Shown: positions 5,642 to 8,162 of the stretch, in pieces
How the letters are laid out: each line of letters begins with the position of its first letter
How positions within the stretch are numbered: the stretch's first letter is position 1
Source: CAZHZT01 sp964537285
GTDB lineage: Bacteria > Bacteroidota > Bacteroidia > Chitinophagales > Saprospiraceae
DNA: 8,162 nucleotides
Direction of reading: 5' to 3'
Assembly (NCBI GenBank): GCA_964537285.1
Contig: CAZHZT010000182.1
Location: 1 to 8,162 of the forward strand
The notes under the pieces: generated by a model
What the model saw: the letters and a program-made list of their open reading frames with translations, nothing else
The model's database searches: none
Told to the model about the DNA's origin: nothing
Translations under genes and position numbers: made by a program

Positions 5642-5785
5642 CAATAGCGCCCCCACATGGCTCTTGCCCAACTTTCGGTTGGCACGTTACGCTCGCGTTT
5701 AAGCTCCGGTTGACACTCGTTTACGTTTCCTCGTTTGGCAAAGCCCGCCTTGCCGGCGAAACAGCTGTGCCTTTGTCGGAATGCC

Positions 5786-5805
5786 ACACAAAATTCGTTT
5801 TGTGT
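5786..5805. repeat. Short perfect hairpin with TTCG loop
   Basis: ACACAAAA-TTCG-TTTTGTGT is an 8-bp perfect stem with a tetraloop. It is not followed by a T tract on either strand, so it is better read as a repeat than a terminator. Confidence 0.5.
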
Positions 5806-5925
5806 CCAGGTATTTCTATCCAAAAAAATAGGGTAACATTTATTCAAGCTCATTTTTTTCTTTATCTTTACACCACTTCCCAATGCCGGTACATTTACAC
5901 ATCAATTTAATAACCTTTGTTTCCC

Positions 5926-6876
5926 ATGAAACACCTATACTTATTTTTGCTATTACTACCCTTTTCTTTCTTTGCCCAAACGCCTGAAGTGGTGGATGCG
6001 ACAAGCGGTGTAGGCAAGTACACCTCCCTTGCGGTGGTAGGCGGCCAGCCTGCGATTAGTTATTATGACAATACCAATGGCGACCTGAAATACGCCCGCT
6101 ACAATGGTGCTACATGGGAAATCGAAACGGTGGATGCACCGGGCGATGTAGGCGAGTACACCTCCCTTGCGGTGGTAGGCGGCCAGCCTGCGATTAGTTA
6201 TTTGGATCCAAACAATCGCGACCTGAAATACGCCCGCTACAATGGAGCTACATGGGAAATCGAAACGGTGGATGCACTAGGCAATGTAGGCTTGTACACC
6301 TCCCTTGCGGTGGTAGGCGGCCAGCCTGCGATTAGTTATCGTGATTATACCAATGACGACCTGAAATACGCCCGCTACAATGGAGCTACATGGGAAATCG
6401 AAACGGTGGATNNNNNNNNNNNNNNNNNNNNNNNNNNNNNNNNNNNNNNNNNNNNNNNNNNNNNNNNNNNNNNNNNNNNNNNNNNNNNNNNNNNNNNNNN
6501 NNNNNNNNNNNGCGGCAGGCAATGTAGGCTCGTACACCTCGCTTGCGGTGCGGAGGTAGGCGGCCAGCCTGCGATTAGTTATCGTGATTATATCAATGAC
6601 GACCTGAAATACGCTCGCTACAATGGTGCTACATGGGATATCGAAACGGTGGATGCGACAGGCAATGTAGGCTTTTTCACCTCCCTTGCGGTGGTAGGCG
6701 GCCAGCCTGCGATTAGTTATTATGATAATACCAATGACGACCTGAAATACGTGTTACTGCCTCCGCCACCTGTTCCAACCATGGGCCAATGGGCCTTTTT
6801 CCTGTTTGGGTTGGTGGTGTTTACGCTTGGAATAGTAGGTATTTACAATATCAAAAAGCGCGGAGTTTTGAATTAA
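5926..6876 (+). CDS. Secreted 46-residue-repeat (beta-propeller-like) surface protein with IPTL-CTERM-like sorting signal
   Basis: ATG 5926 is preferred over TTG 5917 because it opens directly into a signal peptide, MKHLYLFLLLLPFSFFAQ. Repeats of 46 residues (138 bp; YTSLAVVGGQPAISYYD ... DLKYARYNGATWEIETVD) begin at 6019, 6157, 6295, 6533 and 6676. Such repeats probably form propeller blades. After PPPP comes PVPTMGQWAFFLFGLVVFTL, then GIVGIYNIKKRGVLN. This matches the plan of IPTL-CTERM signals: a PTxxxW motif, a transmembrane helix and a basic end, which exosortase XrtH is thought to process. The product is therefore probably an exported surface protein. A 100-N gap interrupts repeat 3 to 4, and a 5-base insertion (6551-6555) follows. 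Gap plus insertion add 105 bases, so the apparent open frame through the gap is accidental. Its function is unknown. Confidence 0.8.
   Translation: MKHLYLFLLLLPFSFFAQTPEVVDATSGVGKYTSLAVVGGQPAISYYDNTNGDLKYARYNGATWEIETVDAPGDVGEYTSLAVVGGQPAISYLDPNNRDLKYARYNGATWEIETVDALGNVGLYTSLAVVGGQPAISYRDYTNDDLKYARYNGATWEIETVDXXXXXXXXXXXXXXXXXXXXXXXXXXXXXXXXXXGRQCRLVHLACGAEVGGQPAISYRDYINDDLKYARYNGATWDIETVDATGNVGFFTSLAVVGGQPAISYYDNTNDDLKYVLLPPPPVPTMGQWAFFLFGLVVFTLGIVGIYNIKKRGVLN
6019..6762 (+). repeat. 138-bp tandem repeat array
   Basis: Repeat starts fall at 6019, 6157 and 6295 with exact 138-bp spacing, then at 6533 and 6676 (143 bp, because of a 5-base insertion). The units are highly similar, many segments being identical. 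This explains the assembly gap and suggests recent expansion. Confidence 0.9.
6412..6511. other. Assembly gap (100 N) inside tandem repeats
   Basis: Exactly 100 N, which looks like a default gap length. The sequence before it ends ...GTGGAT and the sequence after begins GCGGCAGGCAATG. Joined directly they give a normal repeat junction (compare GTGGATGCGACAGGCAATG near 6649). The non-N bases between the repeat starts 6295 and 6533 total exactly 138. The true gap is therefore zero or a whole number of 138-bp units. Confidence 0.9.
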
Positions 6877-7212
6877 GCCCCAAAATGTCCTTATATTTAT
6901 CTACTTGCTGAAAAACCTATGGAAAACAAAAAGTTATCGTTCTTTGACAAATTGTGTGGAACTTCAAAATGATAAGCTCTTAATACTCTTGTGGCTGAAA
7001 GGGTTATCATTTTAAAGTTCCATTTTTTTACAATTTATGTCAAAGAACCCTTTTACTTAAGCATTTCGCGAAATCGGGCAACCGATTCCGTGAACTATTT
7101 ACTTAATAAAGAAAAGTCTTTGTTTAGTTACCTAAAGCCACGTCCAATGATCCGGGAAGGCGCACATGCCTGTAATTGGGTTGAAGAATAGGCGCTAAAC
7201 CCGTGTTTTCTA
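6877..7212. other. Intergenic region with repeat and possible transposase remnant
   Basis: 336 bases. They include the 110-bp inverted-repeat element, a short palindrome ATTTCGCGAAAT (7063-7074), and an open stretch (about 7060-7191, plus strand) encoding NRATDSVNYLLNKEKSLFSYL. That stretch loosely recalls the C-terminal helical part of IS66-type transposases, but the match is from memory and the following residues do not fit. No start signal precedes it. Confidence 0.4.
6939..7048. repeat. 110-bp inverted-repeat element with boxA-like ends
   Basis: The left arm 6939-6975 (GTTCTTTGACAAATTGTGTG ...) and right arm 7004-7048 (... TTATGTCAAAGAAC) are imperfect inverted repeats around a ~28-base loop containing GTGGCTGAAAGGG. 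The left arm is identical over 39 bp to the reverse complement of 1190-1228. This compact palindromic unit with dispersed copies is probably a small non-autonomous mobile or BIME-like repeat. Confidence 0.75.
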
Positions 7213-7617
7213 TCACCAGTTGCCCGCTCCCAAAATATCGCCGAATAAAATGATGCCGTAGTTATAAGTATATTGACCATCAATGGTTAATGTTCCATTG
7301 TTGGATATGGTCAGGTTTGCTCCACTTTCTATTTCCAATACTGCTATCGGTTGCACGCTTTCGTCAATAACCGGGTTAAACATTAAACGAGATTCCTGCA
7401 TCGGAATCAGCACATGGTCAGTATAATCGGGTACTCTGTTTAATGACCAATTTGTAAATTGATTCCAGGAGTTTTCCTGGCCAGGTGTGCCTCCAATCCA
7501 AACGTTTTGATTTTGCTGAACCCGATGTAATCCTCCCCAAGAGGTTTGAGTTTGGGCTTGAGAAATGCTTCCCCACAGCAAAAAAGGCAATAAAAAAACA
7601 ATTGATTTAAATTTCAT
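7213..7617 (-). CDS. Small secreted protein, N-terminal module of a Bacteroidota surface protein
   Basis: The product has 134 residues. The signal peptide is MKFKSIVFLLPFLLWGSISQAQ, with likely cleavage after AQA or QAQ. The mature part has the pattern W-x-G-G ... SWNQFTNWSLNRVPDYTDHV ... IPMQES, then LEIESGANLTISNNGTLTIDG. This is the usual opening of large secreted Bacteroidota proteins in which a beta-solenoid-like 'GA.LTI..NGTLTI.G' unit precedes further domains and a C-terminal sorting domain. Here the frame ends at GDILGAGNW without any sorting domain, so the gene may be a 3'-truncated remnant or a genuine small secreted form. ATG 7617 is the first start in front of the signal peptide, and no Shine-Dalgarno is visible. 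The function is not known. Confidence 0.75.
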   Translation of the reverse strand: MKFKSIVFLLPFLLWGSISQAQTQTSWGGLHRVQQNQNVWIGGTPGQENSWNQFTNWSLNRVPDYTDHVLIPMQESRLMFNPVIDESVQPIAVLEIESGANLTISNNGTLTIDGQYTYNYGIILFGDILGAGNW

Positions 7618-7903
7618 GGTTATAGGTTTTTGTTATTTTAATGTCTATACATCAGTTATAACGCCTGTTTCCCAAAAAAGTAGGTGGCTAGGGCAAGAAA
7701 AGGTCCATAACGTTATAAAAAAGACATTTACAGGAGAATGTAGATGGGAGCTATTTCATGGGGAATGATCAAATCTAAAGGCTCTAGATGATTTCATTTG
7801 GTCGAAATTAATTTGGGAAATCCTTAAACAAGAGTCATCCCAAATTTTCGGAATGGCTCATTTTTCGTGAAACCTTGCAATTTTTTGTTAATCAGTGGAT
7901 TAT

Positions 7904-7929
7904 CTACTTTTTTCTTGATAAAAAAGTAG
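7904..7929. repeat. A/T hairpin CTACTTTTTT / AAAAAAGTAG
   Basis: A perfect 10-bp stem with loop CTTGAT. The surrounding words (AAAAAAGTAGCAAAAAATCAAGG) recur, in my recollection, as an intergenic repeat in Bacteroidota genomes. Confidence 0.6.
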
Positions 7930-7945
7930 CAAAAAATCAAGGCTG

Positions 7946-8006
7946 TATTCAATTCTTAACGCTTTTTGTCCCGAATCAAGTTCGGGACAAAAAGCTAAAT
8001 TGAATA
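7946..8006. repeat. Long two-stage hairpin
   Basis: The inner stem GCTTTTTGTCCCGAA (7961-7975) pairs perfectly with 7981-7995 around the loop TCAAG. The outer stem TATTCAATT (7946-7954) pairs with AATTGAATA (7998-8006). It could terminate transcription on either strand, but no gene ends nearby. Confidence 0.75.
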
Positions 8007-8162
8007 AGGCCGGTCCGAAAGTATTGATTACTGCAGCTTTTTTTAATTGCAGAGACAACATGCAGTTCCTGAAAATCCGGGATGACTCATTTTTTTGTTC
8101 TTAAGATGTTTAGGGATCAGGAAAATAATACCCTACCCATTTTACTTGTCCTTTTTTCCTCA

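Larger units (their letters stand above)
5425..5925. other. Intergenic repeat region between the two CTERM genes
   Basis: 500 bases with no convincing gene. It contains a long inverted repeat (5550-5641), a CCAAC/GTTGG hairpin near 5669-5683 and an 8-bp perfect hairpin with a TTCG loop (5786-5805). The segment 5640-5770 is more G+C-rich than its surroundings. A weak TATCTTTA (5863-5870) could be a -7 element for the next gene. Confidence 0.6.
7832..8088. repeat. 257-bp element bounded by inverted GAGTCATCCC ends
   Basis: GAGTCATCCCAAATTTTCGG at 7832-7851 is repeated in inverted form at 8069-8088 with about three mismatches. Inside are two strong hairpins (7904-7929 and 7946-8006). The left end can also fold on itself with GGAATGGCTC (7851-7860). 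The layout is MITE-like, but I see no obvious target duplication and no coding capacity. Confidence 0.5.
7618..8162. other. Non-coding, hairpin-rich stretch
   Basis: No gene is supported in these 545 bases. The main content is a set of nested inverted repeats between 7832 and 8088. The first ~200 bases should contain the promoter of the minus-strand secreted-protein gene, but I see no clear TAnnTTTG box. The last ~70 bases show nothing recognisable. Confidence 0.6.

Noticed and set aside
5494..5883. 129-codon minus-strand frame in the intergenic spacer
   Set aside because: It runs through the long inverted repeat and the G+C-rich repeat words, and has no ribosome binding site or recognisable domain. 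It is probably a repeat-derived false gene.
6991..7191. 66-codon plus-strand frame
   Set aside because: Its first part lies in the inverted-repeat element. The later part only faintly resembles an IS66-type transposase end, not enough to call a gene.

Overview
The window looks like accessory DNA from a member of the Bacteroidota, possibly the Saprospiria group. The grounds are a good TTTG-N20-TAnnTTTG promoter, mostly weak Shine-Dalgarno sequences, an IPTL-type C-terminal sorting signal, a secreted protein with a Bacteroidota-style repeat domain, and many intergenic hairpin repeats. The lineage is inferred from these traits, not from a marker gene. A 100-N run shows it is a draft scaffold.

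Layout. (1) 44-1852, plus strand: a membrane-anchored pentapeptide-repeat gene split by a 733-bp insertion (729-1461). The insertion has 10-bp terminal inverted repeats and an 8-bp target duplication (AAAAAAAG). Removing it with one duplication restores a 355-codon frame. Each end of the insertion is a ~90-bp copy of the same miniature element, in direct orientation. Between them lie a small minus-strand gene, REP-like palindromes, a terminator-like hairpin and a piece of a dispersed repeat that occurs again near 6.94 kb. (2) 1913-5089, minus strand: a compact three-gene operon encoding a small XRE/Cro-type repressor, a membrane-anchored NACHT NTPase with a long Gly-Leu zipper tract, and a four-TM pentapeptide-repeat protein. 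It has its own promoter and a three-half-site operator candidate. This is the best candidate here for an undescribed system, plausibly STAND-type antiphage defence. The NACHT gene carries a one-base frameshift at an A tract. (3) 5149-6876, plus strand: a 5'-truncated and then a complete copy of a 46-residue-repeat surface protein with an IPTL-CTERM-like tail. The complete copy contains the assembly gap, and the sequences on either side of the gap join exactly in repeat register. (4) 6877-8162: repeat-rich intergenic DNA around a small secreted protein gene on the minus strand (7213-7617).

How the parts may work together. The XRE protein would repress its own promoter and so the whole operon. 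The NACHT protein would act as a nucleotide-driven oligomerising switch at the membrane. The pentapeptide protein, also in the membrane, could be its partner, sensor or scaffold. The disrupted gene 1-1852 encodes a second membrane/pentapeptide protein tail-to-tail with the operon. The truncated CTERM gene starts almost at the operon's promoter, which suggests the operon sits at a recombination boundary.
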